Shown here: positions 18,921-30,564 of the stretch, one piece after another
Layout of the letters: each line of letters begins with the position of its first letter
How positions within the stretch are numbered: position 1 is the first letter of the stretch
Assembly (NCBI RefSeq): GCF_052857255.1
Contig: NC_135506.1
Span: 78,786,324-78,850,323 of the forward strand
DNA: 64,000 nt
Direction: 5' to 3'
Source: Amblyomma americanum
Taxonomy: Eukaryota > Arthropoda > Arachnida > Ixodida > Ixodidae
Notes under the pieces: generated by a model
Seen by the model: the letters and a program-made list of their open reading frames with translations, nothing else
Told to the model about the DNA's origin: nothing
Database searches by the model: none
Program-made: the position numbers and the translations under genes

Positions 18921-20579
18921 CTAAACTAATCTTAGGGCCTCCTTCTCTCTTAGCCGATTTCTTTTCTTGATTACCCGGCGTAGCATTCTAGAGACTTGTT
19001 CGGAAATGGCTTGGAGCTGTCTGATTGTAGTGGTGTTAGTGTTGCCGCAGGGTATGATGGCTCCCAGGTTCTTGATCTCTTTCTTGATCGGAATGCTCAT
19101 ACCCTGGACCGTAATGGCGACAGAGGGAGTGGACGGCAAAAGCCCCGTATTCTGCCTCTTGCCACGGTCGATCAGGAGTAACTCTGATTTCTCGGGAAAG
19201 CACGTTAACCCATGCCTCGCCGCATGCTGGCACACGACATTCGCTGCTTCCTGAAGCCGGCCTTGAATTTCCCCTTCATTACCGCTGCAACACCAGATCG
19301 TAATGTCTTCGGCGTATATAGCGTGCTCAATGCCTTGGATGCGGTCTAGCTTCTCTGGTAGCCCACGCATGGCCAGGTTGAAGAGAAGCGGAGACAAGAC
19401 CGCTCCCTGCGGGGTGCCCTTGGAACCTAGATTGAATATAGAGGAGGTCCGATCACCAATACTTATTGACGCTTTTCTATTGGAGATAAAGTCCCTCACG
19501 TAATTATACGTGCGGTCACCACAGTTGATGCTGTTAAGCTCATGCAGTATTCCCTGGTGGTTGACATTGTCAAATGCCCCTTTTAAATCGAGCGCTAGGA
19601 TGGCCTTGACCTGACGTCTGCCGGGGTTGTCCAGAATATCCTCTCTGATACGGAGGAGAGTATCCTGTGTAGACAGCTTTTCTGTAAACCCGTACAGCGT
19701 GTCAGGGAGGATATCAGTCTTCCTCAGGAGTCGTTTCAGTCGGGCGTTCACGACCCTCTCGAACAGTTTAGCCAGACACGACGTCAGGGAGATCGGTCGT
19801 AAATGATCAATATCGCATGACTTATTGGGCTTGGGAATAAATCGCACTAAAGCCAATTTCCAGGAGTTAGGGATCTGGCCCTTGTGCCAGCACTGCGTGT
19901 TGAAGTATTTCACTAATTTTCTTAAAGAGATGTCATCCATATTAAAGAGCATCTTGATGTTTATCTCGTCCGGTCCAGGAGCGGTGTTCTTACGCATGAC
20001 GTCAAGCTCCGCCCTCAGTTCCTCAACCGTTACGTCTTGGTCCATCTCTTCATTGGGTGCACCGGTGTACGCAGGGAGAGGGTACGAGGATCCCAGATCG
20101 AGGAATTTCCGTGCAAGTTCTGCAATGAGGGCTTCGTTGTCCCCTTTATAGCTGTGCAAGGCGTTACAGAGCTTGTCTGTTTGCTCTTTCCGGTTTGAGT
20201 TCGGCTCGATAAGGGATCTGAGGAGTCCCCATGCTTTAGCCGTGCCCATTCTACCGTTGAACTCATCACACAGCTTGAGCCAGTTTTGGTTAGCGAGGTT
20301 ATGTGCGTAGTCATCCGCTTCTTTGGTGAGTTCTGCAATCTTGGTCTTCAGCTTGCGATTTAACTTTTGCCTTTTCCACCTCCTTGTCAGAGATCTCCTG
20401 GCTTCCCACAGATGTAACAGGTGCGGGTCAACTGCCGGAGTTTCCTCCGTGGTGTTCGCTGTCGTAGAGTTCCTGGCGACGGTTTTCATCTCCAGCGCTG
20501 TCCATGCCTCAATATCTGTGATATCTTCGTCCGGGAGTCGTGCGAGACGACAGGAGACGATAGGAGCTTCGTAGACCAC
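18921..20579 (-). pseudogene. LINE B reverse transcriptase
   Basis: A 552-codon open frame. After a Lys/Arg-rich linker (ARRSLTRRWKRQKLNRKLKT) come the RT blocks: NTAPGPDEINIKML, HLRPISLTSCLAKLFERVVN, LYGFTEKLSTQDTLLRI, ILALDLKGAFDNVNHQGIL (motif A Asp) and STPQGAVLSPLLFNLAM-like KGTPQGAVLSPLLFNLAM (motif B). The motif C box reads YAEDITIW instead of YADD, so the third position, a catalytic Asp, is Glu. The frame ends at a stop at 18921-18923 in the thumb region; the homologous protein continues past it (LLQLGIHNTIDELIEAHR near 18760-18800). The long open frame suggests recent activity of the family despite the altered box. Confidence 0.9.
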
Positions 20580-21099
20580 GAGCCGGAACGGAAACCGGTG
20601 GTCTCAACGCCTGATCGGTAGGCCTCGGGAACGAACGACTAATCCAAGAGCCACCTCGCATCACTGCCGCCTAGAACACTGTTTTGTTCTCGTGGCTGAA
20701 GGAAGAATGGAAAGTCTGCCATGCCCGCTGGCTCGTTCTGAGAAACAATCGCTGGCACGTGCAAACAGAGAGGATTTGAAAGAGACGCGCGAAGCCGGAA
20801 CACTCTGACGTCGTTGTTGTTGTTAGCCTATCTAAAGATGGCACAACATTCTGACCAAGGCTTCAGTTCATTCTTCTTCTACTTCTTTAACCCAGGTATA
20901 TAGCACATACCCACGCGGGGGGGATTGGCCAAGGTATAGTTGAATAAACAAAGAAGTTTCCATGAAAGATGATGACAAAAATGTAGCAGCAATCGTGAAT
21001 TTTGAAAAATCAATGAATAAAAACAAGAGAACAATATCGACAGTTAAATAACAGACAGCATTTTGGTGAAAAAGAAGAGCTCGTAGAACTTTAAAAGAA

Positions 21100-24000
21100 T
21101 TAGCACATCAACCTACCAGTTGCAATTATGTAATCGTGGAGAAACCCACAAATAGAACCCAATGCAAATTCCTTGCCGTTCGCACCAAACGATAATAATA
21201 CTGGCAAAGATAAAGGGAGCCCTAACCTGGAGAGAGGGACCTCCAGGTAAATCTTTCTCTGGAGTGCGAACTTTGGGCAGTAGAGCAGAAAATGGTCTAA
21301 AGATTCAACTTTCCCACATGCGTCACATAGGTTCGTCGTTGTCAACCCACACCTGGATAGATATAAATTCAATCTTGGAATCCTGCACCGCAACCGCGTC
21401 ATTGTTACCTCACACAGCCTGGATTTACACGAACGGATGTTCCAATTATATGCTAAGTGCTGATAGTCAGTGGTATTTAGTAAGGGATCTCGTAACCTGG
21501 CTGATATATGTAGGAATCGCTGAAACCTGGAAATCGCCAGCAGGCTGAAATTCGGGATGGGATGTGTCACTGACCCGTCAAGAGCCAACCTTGCTAAGTA
21601 ATCAGCCACCTCATTTGAATGAATACCTGCATGGCCAGGGACCCAGACAAAACGGACCACCTTCAAAGTGCATGGGACAAAAAATCGCAGGATATGGCTC
21701 AAAAAATCTTCTTGTGAAGTGTCAAGGGAGACTAACACTGACAAACAATCAGCGAGAAGAATAACATGAGACACATGGCATGGAACTTTGTGAAGGGCCA
21801 TTCCAAGAGCCAAAATTTCCGCAAAGAATATAGGAATATAATCTGGGATGCGGAGGGAATAGCTCCATGCCAAATCCTGCGAAAAGATGCCAACTGCAGC
21901 TTTTTGGCAGTTGACGGAGGCATCGGTAGCAAGCACCGTATGATGGGGGTATTTCTCTATATGATCCGAGAGAATACCGTTTAAAATGTTTGCTGGCATG
22001 TGTTTCGCATGAGATGGGAAGACGTGGTCGAAATGGAATTCCACTGCTGCCGGCGTGTCATCAACCCACTGCAAAGAACTGAGATCAACATCAATCGGTG
22101 TTAAAAGGTTCTGCGTTAACATAATTTGTGGCATTTGATACCGTGGCCAATGATGAGAAAAGAATAAGACCGGCTGAGACACAAAAATAGGAGTACTGAC
22201 ATCAGTCACTGGGTCCATCGACCTGAGGAAAGTTCGCACCGTCAGTATTTGAAAACGGGAAATTAGATCAGGAATACGGGCTTCCAGATAAAGCAGGGCG
22301 TTTGAAACTGATTTTGGGAGACCAAGGCAGAGGCGGAGACCGCGCCTTTCCAGTAAGATTAAGGGTTGAATCTTGTAGCTTGCGCTACCAGAGAACAGAA
22401 TGCAACCAAATTCAAGTATAGGTCTTACGTAGGCTTTGTATAGTAACAATAACGTGTCGCGGCGCATCCCAAACTTTTTATTGGCGATTCTTGTCAGCCG
22501 CCCTAGAGCGCGTTCTCCTTTAAAAGCATTGTTGTTTATATGAAGGCTCCAATCTAATGCTGGGTGATAAGTAACACACAGATATTTTACGGATTCCACT
22601 TGTAGAATCTGGAGAGAGCGATGGACTAATGAAATGTGCAAAGGCCTGTCTGAAGGAAATACAAAAACTCCGCATTTGTCTACATTCAGGGATAACTTAA
22701 TACCCTGCAACCATACTCCAAGAGCATCCAAATATCCCTGCAGAATGTGGTAAAGGGAGTGGATATCCCTGGCCGAGGCGAAAAAAGCTATGTCATCTGC
22801 ATACACAAAAACTGTTATATCAGGACGATTGGGGATGCCACTGCCAAAATATTAAAAAGCAGAGGGGATAGCACCGATCCTTGCGGCACACCTCTGAAAT
22901 GGTAATATGTATTTGAGCATAGGGTTCCCTCGGCGCAGTAAAAGAATCTGTCCTTCAGAAATTCCGATATCCACGCATAAATGTAGGCTGGAGGATGTAA
23001 CTGAGCAAGTCTGTTAAGTAAAATAGTATGCTCTACACTGTCATAGGCTTTTGCTACATCAAGAGTGAGCAAAGCTGAAACTTCTCTTCTGCGTAGCGAG
23101 AGCCGGATTCTGCTCTCAAGATCCACATGCGCGGACCATATAGAGCATCCACGACGAAAGCCAATCTGGGCTGAGCTGACACCGTTGATGTCATGAACTT
23201 GTTTTGTGAGGCGACTGTGCACTATTCTTTCTATTAATTTGACTAAATTTGAAGTCAGCGGAATTGGCCGAATATTATCTAAGACGTATCCTTTTCCTAC
23301 ATCTTTCATTAATAAAATAATTTTCGCCGTCTTCCAAATGCTTGGAATCCATGCATTTTCCTGAGAAGCATTGACCATATCTAAGAGGGCGCTTGTAAAC
23401 TCCTGGGCTAAAATTTTAATCATACCAACAGTGACACCATCTGGTCCAGGAGCTGCAGGATGCAACATTGCCAGGACTGAGAGGAGCTCTGATGCGTCAA
23501 CCTCGGTATGATCTGAAGATGGTGAAATTGTGCACAAAGGGACGTTGCTCTGCGTCTGGAAGCGTAACGCCAATCCCTGAGCAATACACTCCAGGCTCTC
23601 CTGAGCCTTTTGTGGTGATAACACTGTTGAACTAGTGAGAAGAGGGACGACAGAACTCTTGTTACGTTCCATGAATCTATACAGGGCTTTCCGATGACGA
23701 GGATTTGAAAGATATGTGTTTAAATTTTGGTTGTACTCCTCCTTGGCTTTTGCAATTGTTTTTTTGGAAGATGCAGAGAAGAATTTGTAATTTAACCAAT
23801 TAGCCGAACTCTGGTTGCAGGACAGCCTCTTCCAGGCCGCTTTTCTGCGACAATAGGCCTTCTCACATTCTTCTGTCCACCAAGGAGACGGCTGTTTAGT
23901 AGAGGCTGCTGCGGGCACAGCGAATATTGAGTGGTCTATTGCATTTAGCAAAAATGAAACCGTCTGCTCAGCTCTGTCATCCCGGCTTGTATTAACTAAA

Positions 24001-24720
24001 GAGGCCAGTGAGGCGGACATCAGAGTTTTTTAAATTTTGTGGTTGACAAATTTATGGGTTACACAACTAGCTTTAAGAGGAGATAACCGGATAGTGAAAG
24101 TTATAGGAAAGTGATCACTAGACTTACCCGAATCCTCTGTCGACCAATCAGTCACATCTAGCCTACCTGCTGATAATGTTAAGTCAATGGCTGAGCGAGC
24201 AACCCCTCGCATAAAGGTTATTTCTCTAGAATTGCAGCAGCGTACAGCATTTGCAGACAGCCACGACCAGAGAAGCTGGCCGCAGGAATCAGTACGACTT
24301 CCCCAGTCACTATGGTGAGAATGAAAATCTTCTGCGATGACTGCACTGTTTGTGCCAGTCACCAAGCTGTCTAAACAGTCTGTTCAGTGTACACCAAAAG
24401 GAAAATAGACATTGGCAATTGTAATATCAGCACAATGCGGAAATGAAATTTTGATCGCTAAAAGCTCACAGTCAGGGAGAACAATTTTCTGAGAGATCGA
24501 TGCCTGATGACATAAATTTTTAGATAGCATGTTTACCAAACCACCTCCCCTGCCAACATTTCGATCTGACCTGAAAACTCGAAAGTTTCTCATTGAAAAT
24601 GATTTTTACGGTGATGACCACGTTTCTTGTAAAAGTACAATATCAGGCTTATGCTTGTGAATAAGTATGTCTAGATCTGGAAGAGAAGACAAGACGGAAC
24701 GGCAATTCCATTGTAATACT
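21100..24720 (-). pseudogene. LINE A2 ORF2: endonuclease, RT, RNase H, Cys/His tail
   Basis: The endonuclease starts near 24720 with LQWNCRSVLSSLPDLD, PDIVLLQETW and a stop near 24614. It continues through GRGGGLVNMLSKNL, AVIAEDFHSHHSDWGS (family GDFN reads EDFH) and KSSDHFPITF. RT follows from 24020: PAAPGPDGVTVGMIKIL, NIRPIPLTSNLVKLIERIVH, LLTLDVAKAYDSVEHTILL and RGVPQGSVLSPLLFNILAVA. A frameshift near 22810 separates this from an intact VYADDIAFFAS box. RNase H then shows VLATDASVNC, FFAEILALGM, LADCLSVLVSL and VWVPGHAGIHSNEVADYLAR. The tail is CDACGKVESLDHFLLYC. Breaks near 24614, 24375, 24025 and 22810 disable an otherwise complete ORF2 of about 1,200 residues. Confidence 0.9.
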
Positions 24721-24722
24721 TT

Positions 24723-26010
24723 TTACCTGCCATAATTATTGACCAATTGAAGAGGCCGAAACCACCTCTTTAAGGATATCAACATGGTGATGAAGTTTGG
24801 GTGGTCCCTTGTTAGCTTTAATGTGTGGAGAACTAGAATTAGATGGTGATGAGGAAGCACGGCGCTTCTGCGTAGGGCACAATATTTCGACATCTGTTGT
24901 GCAGATGTCACTGCGACATTCACTGCTAGGAACAGAGATGTTAGGTGGGACCTGGGGAGCATCAGAAGGTGATGTAGAGCGGCTAGCACTAGCTGCAGAA
25001 GCTGAAACAGATGCAGACGTTGCTGCCAGGAGGGTGTTGATGGTGACGCAGACTGAACTGCAACAAACTGAGCCAACGCCTCAGAGAAAGTGTTTAGCAC
25101 TCGTTCAACCACATTAATAAGAGCTTTTTCGACTGTGGTCACAATTGAGGCAGTGAAGTTGGACTCAATGTCCCCAACAGAAGCGCGCACACGACTAGCA
25201 TATGAATCTTTTTTCCTGTTAAGAACAGCGTAAGCATCGGCTCTTGTGCACCGCTTCTCTTTGATAATGTCCAACAAGCTACGCTCTCCACTACGTTTTG
25301 CGCAGTTGGCATCATCAGCTGAGTGGTTGTTGCTGCAGAGGCAACAATGAGGCTGCTCTGAGGTGCAGTGATCAGCAGAATGACCTTTTCCACTTAAACG
25401 GCAGCGGGTCTCCGACTTGCATGCTTTGCCGCTATGACCGAACCGCCAACAGGTGGTGCATTGAAGAGGGCGGGGTTCTAGAGTGTCCACACGGTATACA
25501 ATCGGCCAGATTTTTTGTTCAGCAGGACAGGAAGAGCCAGCAAAAGTTGTTATTAAAGACTCAGTAGCAACACGCGAGCCATTTACCTCTCTACTGCAGC
25601 GGTAGACTGAAAGGACCCCAACACCTGCATCCTGAAATTCCTGTAGAATTTCTTGCGGGGATGATGCTGGGTCGACACCTCTTACGACACCCTTGACACA
25701 TGCAAGCTGTTCGGGAATGAATGCTTTCACCGGCAGCGAGCTGAAATTTTTGCACTTAAGCAAGTCTGCAACACAAGCGATGTCCGAGGACTTGCACACA
25801 ATTCCTCGACGGCCAAATGGACGCACCTCAGATCTGCAGGTATTGGGCAGTCAATGATCTTAGCTCCTGTTGAATTCTTTTGGGGATTTCATTTTGATCA
25901 CACCCTCACCGATTGGAACGATAGCCACGGGAACCGCATCAATGCCATTTTTGTGAAAGGACTCAAGTGGCAGGCTTTGGGCTGGCAAGCTGGCAAACCA
26001 AGCTGCCGAC
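24723..26010 (-). pseudogene. LINE A2 ORF1 (gag-like, zinc knuckles)
   Basis: The RNA-binding partner protein. The main open frame (25826-24723) begins inside the protein (RPFGRRGIVCKSSDIACVAD) and has CTTCWRFGHSGKAC (CX2CX4HX4C). A second knuckle, CRLSGKGHSADHC, has its second Cys replaced by Ser. A third is CCLCSNNHSADDANC, and a basic tail follows. Upstream, in a shifted frame, is FHKNGIDAVPVAIVPIGEGV followed by MKSPKEFNR (about 25985-25875), clearly the N-terminal part. Two small indels near 25850 therefore break the ORF. It ends three bases from the start of the ORF2 endonuclease region. Confidence 0.82.
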
Positions 26011-26187
26011 CCTCCACCTGGGGAGGTCAACGACATCTCTCAGCAAAACGCGCTCTCAGGTTCACATGAACTGCGTCTTAAACTACGCATTGGCCAAAAC
26101 CCCCCAACGTAGAACGGGCTCACCAAGGATGAACAAGCCGGAACCACCAGAAGATGCAGAAAACAGCAGCGGCCAGCAAAAACACGT

Positions 26188-27072
26188 CGGCACGTTGTTG
26201 TTGTTGTTAGCCTATCAAAAGATGGCGCATACCCACACTGGGGCATCGGCCAAGAATCGGGTGGCTATTCACCTGAACGCAGTTAACAAAAAGGAAAAGC
26301 ACGTGGGAGCGCAACACCGGTGAATTTTTCGTCTTGAACAGAAAAGGGGTGAGTGTTTTGATTTTAAAATTTTAAGAATAATAATAAAGAGAGGGAAAAA
26401 ATATTAATGATTTAGTCAAAATGTAATAATTGATAGAAAAGAAAAGGTTGGAACACTTAGCAAGGCAGTCGGTGAGATTCTATCAGGAAATTTAGAACAG
26501 CGGTACAAACAGATCTGTGATAATAATATTAATTGGTTTTTGGGGAAAGGAAATGACACAGTATCTGTCTCATATATCGTTGGAGACCTGAACCGCGCCG
26601 TAAGGGAAGGGATAAAGGAGGGAGTGAAAGAAGAAAGGAAGAAGAGGTGCCGTAGTGGAGGGCTCCGGAATAATTTCGGCCACCTGGGGATTATTAACGT
26701 GCACTGACATCGCATAGCACACGGGCGCCTAAGCGTTTTTCCTCCATAAAAACGCAGCCGCCGCGGTCGGGTTCGAACCCGGGAACTCCGGATCAGTAGT
26801 CGAGCGCCCTAACCACTGAGCCACCGCGGCGCGTACAGATCTGTGGCTGAACCCAAATGTGGTGGCGCCAAATGATAGCAAGAATGGGCTGCTCAAACTA
26901 AGGCCTAGATTCTGCAAGGGCTCCTCCAGCAACCTTCTTCTCAGAGAGTTAAATCGGCGACAATACAGCCAAAAATGTTCAATAGATTCAGGCTCACGGC
27001 AAAATGCACAAAGGGGAGAGAGCGCCAAACCCGACTTGTGTAAATAGAAATTTAGAGGGGGGATGCGGCAGC
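26188..27072 (-). mobile_element. LINE A1, 5'-truncated copy split by SINE
   Basis: The minus-strand copy matches 1200-1753: (AAC)n tail at about 26188-26202, the 3' UTR with CACCGGTGTTGCGCTCCCAC, the stop region and the Cys/His tail CAFCREPESIEHFWLYC. It is 5'-truncated at about 27072 within the tail coding region. Similarity to the copy at 1-1753 is high by eye. A SINE interrupts it at 26520-26834. Confidence 0.9.
26520..26834 (-). mobile_element. Full-length Ruka-like SINE in LINE A1
   Basis: Minus-strand SINE, complete from the ATT-rich tail to the head (GCCGCGGTGGCTCAG). Exact 11-bp target duplication ACAGATCTGTG at 26509-26519 and 26835-26845; the joined site restores LINE A1 sequence as at 1420-1440. 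The close match to consensus suggests a young insertion. Confidence 0.95.
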
Positions 27073-27149
27073 ACGTCCGTCTTCTTATACCCCTTGCTTC
27101 GTCTTCTTTTCCTCCTAGCCGGAATTTTTACTTATTCGACTTTTTTAAA

Positions 27150-27236
27150 TGAAAACTGGTTTTCAGGAAAGGAAATGACGCAGTAACTGTCTCACTTATC
27201 TCGGGCGACGGCCGAACTGCACTGTAAGGGAAGGTG
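27150..27236 (-). mobile_element. SINE 3' fragment
   Basis: GGAAAGGAAATGACGCAGTA and ACTGTCTCACTTATC are the reverse complement of the SINE 3' end. The remainder of the SINE is missing where LINE D sequence begins. Confidence 0.75.
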
Positions 27237-28745
27237 GTGGGCGGTTACAACTTTACTGCCACAGAATGAAAGGGATTAGTTGGGGCGAGTGTAGGGTGGC
27301 CCGCAGTCGGGGGCGACCTCTTGAGCTCGTGTCAGTATGGGCAGAGTGTCGTCGGAGGGGGTTTGCTGGTGCATTGCCATAATATATGGTCTTGGATGCC
27401 GTGTGTCCCGTCACCGCAGTACGGGCATGCGGGGTCATATTCACTGTTCGTGATTAATCATAATCACTAGAGGCTAAGAACTGCCTTTGTTTGTAGGCGT
27501 CTGATTGCCGTGGCTTGCGCCCTGTCCAAGTCGGGGTGAGGGGCGCATCTAAGCTCAAGATAAAAAAATACAAAAATTGTTTTTTGAGGAAAGGAGTCGG
27601 CGCAATATCTGTCTCAAATATCGGCGGACGCTTGAACCGCGCCGTAAGAGAAGGGATAAAGGGATAAGAAAGTAATCGCACAGCACACGGGGGCCTTAGC
27701 GTTTCGCCTCCATCGAAACGCAACCGCCGCGATTGGGTTCGAACCCGGGAACTCCGGATCAGTAGCCGAGCGCCCTAACTACTGAGCCACTTGCGGCGGA
27801 GGCTAGCTCGCGATAAAAGTTCGTAATCTCCGCGTACGAGCGAGGCGCCTAGGCGGGGGCGTCCGTTCCAGAGAGGTCTCCTGTCCCCTGGTTGGTTGAA
27901 ACCTCAGGCTAGATGGTCGGCCCCCTCTTTTCTGGAGTTACCAGCGTGAGCCAGAACCCATACCACATTGATGTGATCGAGAGTTCGGTTGCGCAGAATT
28001 CGCATTGCGAGCGCGCTTACAGCTTTTTGGCGAAATTTTGAATGGATCCGCGATGGCCAGTGCGTTAGCTACTTTCTCTGCCTCGCGTATTGAGCTAGCG
28101 TGAAAGGTTGTAGTGTTAACGCGGGCTGACTTGGAGTGGACATACATGCAATGTATGCTTTTTATGTGTTGAGCTGCATCCACGTACACTGCTCGTGGTT
28201 CAATCTTGTGCTATTTCTCAAAGGCCGGCGCCCTTGCTTTCCTGTGGGCGTCGTGTCTGTCTGGCAGCATGTTCGTGGCTACTGGCTTAACAGCTAGTCT
28301 GCTAGTAATGTCGACTGATAAATGTGATCTTGCACATATCTTCTTTACGGGGTGGATGTGGAGTTTGTAGAGAATTAGGCGTCCCGCAGCAGTGAGCGAC
28401 AAGCGGGTAACTTGTGCTGTCTTATGAGCTTCGATTAGCTCAACGAGCGTGTTAAAAAATCCCAACTACAGCAATCAATCTCAGTTGGCGTATGCCGGCA
28501 GGCCAACGGCCGAATTGTATGCTGTTTTCATAATGCCATTAAGTACCTCTTCGTCCCTGCGACGCAGACGATAGTACGGGAAGGCGTACGTAGGTGATTC
28601 AAGTTCTCATGCATGATTGCATGATCCTGCACAGGTCGGCTTCTGCCATGCCTCTGCGACATTGTGACAATGCGCCTCACCAGCCGCCTATGTGGTGCGC
28701 CGTGCCGCGTAGCCCGCGAATCGCTTCCGTGTTGTGAATGGGCAA
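27237..28745 (-). mobile_element. LINE family D (B-like), 5'-truncated, decayed, split by SINE
   Basis: The minus strand shows, in order, ITYVRLPYYRLRRRDEEVLN and AYNSAVGLPAYA (RT thumb, about 28490-28600), GFFNTLVELIEAHKTAQVTR and LSLTAAGRLILYKL, then RNase H starting VYVDAAQHIKS (about 28185). TTTFHASSIREAEKVANALA follows, and finally CPYCGDGTHGIQDHILWQC (C-x2-C-x9-H-x4-C, about 27335-27435). This is the same protein layout as LINE B. Many stops and frameshifts are present. The third RNase H Asp region is damaged. Confidence 0.8.
27566..27804 (-). mobile_element. SINE with internal deletion, in LINE D
   Basis: Minus-strand SINE with head (TAGTTAGGGCGCTCGGCTAC in reverse complement) and tail, but the body segment containing CCAGGTGGTCG and CTCCACTACGGC is missing between about 27668 and 27675. 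An imperfect 14-bp duplication AGCTC(AA/GC)GATAAAA occurs at 27552-27565 and 27805-27818. Confidence 0.88.
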
Positions 28746-29264
28746 CTCAAAGGGTTGTCAAGGGTCGGGAGCTGCCTGTGAGGCTGAGATCGACTGCTGC
28801 AGTTGGGTGGGTCTAAGTGACAGGAGTTGCTTGCTGGCGGCGGTGTTTAGTTGTACGTGGGATGTATAGGCTGCCAGCACTGCGACAGCGGGAATGATAC
28901 GCGTGTTGCTGATGACTACAGTCAAAAGGTGGTGTTCTGATTGTAGGGGTTATGACAGCTCTTCTGTGCAGCTGTGTTTCGTAGGTAGTAGGTTTCGTTC
29001 TGATTTAGCCGGTGAACACGCAAGGCCGTTCCCCTGCGCGAAAGAGGGTACAGTGTCCATACTGTGTGGATGCCCATCTGGCATGGGTCTATCCTGGGAG
29101 GGGTTTAAGTACCTCGAGCGCCTTAACCACTTAGCCACCACACGTGCCGCTTCTGCTTCAGTGCCGCGTTTCTGCTAGAGCGTTGCGAATGCCACCCCAT
29201 GCAGCGCACATCTGTTACTACTGCCGGGCAGCTTAATCAGTGACTGAGGTGTCCATGTCATATT
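28746..29264. repeat. Dispersed repeat copy and SINE head scrap
   Basis: Bases 28905-28985 (GTTGCTGATGACTACAGTCA ... CTTCTGTGCAGCTGTGTTT) recur at 29602-29680. Bases about 29105-29150 (TCGAGCGCCTTAACCACTTA, GCCACCACACG) are a minus-strand SINE head. I see no gene. Confidence 0.55.
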
Positions 29265-29400
29265 CTCATTACCTTTGACCTTAACCTTTTGCATTGACCT
29301 TTGACCTCTGGCTCATTTGAAGGTGAAAACCGCAAGCAACGCGAAATCATTATGAGGCAGCGAAGTGAAGCTTTCGCTTCAAAATTAACGGAGACAATGT
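29265..29400 (-). repeat. Dispersed TGACCTTTG repeat, inverted copy
   Basis: The reverse complement carries GAAGCGAAAGCTTCACTTCG and GAGCCAGAGGTCAAAGGTCA, matching 9755-9965. Two to three TGACCTTTG-like units are seen on the plus strand near 29273-29308. Confidence 0.6.
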
Positions 29401-30015
29401 TGCCAACGTCAATGAAAGGCGGCAGGCTATGCTGCTCCAGTGCCACGTTCTTGCCAATAAGTTGTCACGCCAACGCACGCAGCGCACATACCTCACTACC
29501 GCCACGTAGCGCAAAGTGCGATTGAGGTGTCATTTCTGTGTCATTTTCTTTGGAAACCAGGAGTTGTGAAATATTTAATCATCAATTGAAGAATCCAAGC
29601 ACGTGTTGCTGACGACTATATTCAGAAGGTGGGGTTCTGATTCTAGTCGTCATGGCAGCTCTACTGTGCAGCTGTGTTTGGGAGGGGGTGGGTTGCTGTT
29701 AGATGGTGTTCTGCCCATTAATGCGTGCGGAGTAGTCCTGTAGTGTGTGGCCAGCGCGGCACATTGCAGCCGCTCAAGAGAAATAGAAGTGATGTCACTC
29801 AAGCAATTGTGCTTAAAAAGCGCACTTCGCCGATGCGTGAAAATATGTGAACTCTTGGCCGTCAACACGATGGCGACGCTTGTTGCCTCGGTAAAAGTCT
29901 CGGTACGTTCGCGATAGTTGTGGTGGTGGTGTCGGTATGCATGCGTGTAGTTGTGGATTGTAGGGGTGTAGCTTCTGTGTGTGCCTAGCCCATGGCTGCC
30001 GATGGTTCATCTCTG
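29401..30015. repeat. Repeat-derived spacer
   Basis: Holds the second copy (29602-29680) of the 28905 repeat and a degenerate LKKR-type segment at about 29806-29850. No gene recognised. The text CTAGTCGTCATGGCAGCT (about 29643) resembles the core of the 223-bp satellite monomer. Confidence 0.45.
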
Positions 30016-30130
30016 GCGAATGTGTTGAAAAGGCACATTTCGCCGATGCATGAAGAACATCACGAGTGCCGTCATCAACACAAGTGCTCTCACGGTAGCG
30101 ACAGCTGGAATGGTGGAGTTACGGCGGGTG
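30016..30130 (+). pseudogene. HEEQ-type basic peptide exon, copy 1
   Basis: Translates as VLKRHISPMHEEHHECRHQH in the same frame as related segments at 52448, 56955 and 60580. The shared pattern LKRR-x(3)-P-x-H-E-E-x2-x-E-C-R suggests a once-coding exon of a repeated element. Such E/R/Q-rich starts occur in Helitron-type helicase proteins, but this is inference. No intact downstream domain is visible. Confidence 0.35.
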
Positions 30131-30564
30131 ATTACGGTGGCTGTGTTTGCGCGGATTCCTTTTGAGCAATTTGCATTGTGGCCGTCATTGCGTACCTTCG
30201 TGTTCTTGTTAGAAAGATTGCATTGTGCGCATATGTGAGCGCAAAAGGCTTCCGTGTGTGTTGTTGCCGCGCCAGCTCTAAAGCGTGTAGCGCTGATTGC
30301 ACTCGCTGCAGGTCACGGTGGCTGTCCAGTGGCTGGAGTTTGTTGGATGCTGTCGTGTAGAGAAGGCGTACAGGGTGGGTCGTTGCGCAGTAACAGCCAC
30401 CAGGAAGAGCAGGACTGATGACGCCCGGGCAGAAATGCTTCACTTTCAAGCGGCAAATCTGAAATGGTGCCATGAGCCAGATGAGTCAACCTGCAGAAAA
30501 TGGAAACTTGGGATTCAGGGAAAGACAGAGACTGACGCTATATTGTCATAATTCGCCGTGTGCG
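30131..30564. other. No recognisable gene
   Basis: Short open frames only, none with recognisable motifs; repeat-like composition continues from the left. Confidence 0.4.

Larger units (their letters stand above)
17685..20640 (-). mobile_element. LINE family B, 5'-truncated
   Basis: Runs on the minus strand from just upstream of the RT to a 3' end near 17685, with an AATAAA in the reverse complement near 17710. RT, post-RT linker, RNase H and Cys/His tail are all recognisable. ORF1 and endonuclease are missing, as expected for 5' truncation during target-primed reverse transcription. Fragments of the same or a sister family lie at 11712-12120, 17036-17230 and 27237-28745. No clear target duplication was found. 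Confidence 0.88.
20817..26185 (-). mobile_element. LINE family A2 (I-like), near full length, inactivated
   Basis: A minus-strand LINE of about 5.3 kb with ORF1 (zinc knuckles), endonuclease, RT, RNase H, Cys/His tail, 3' UTR and a terminal (AAC)n tail at 20817-20830. The 3' UTR matches family A1 (GGGTATGTGC...CATCTTTxGATAGGCTAAC) but carries an extra segment of about 60 bp between GTATGTGC and CATCTTT. Only a handful of stops and frameshifts separate the ORF pieces, so it is comparatively young. The 5' end is not defined; coding-like sequence extends to about 26000, and the next LINE tail begins at 26188. Confidence 0.88.
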
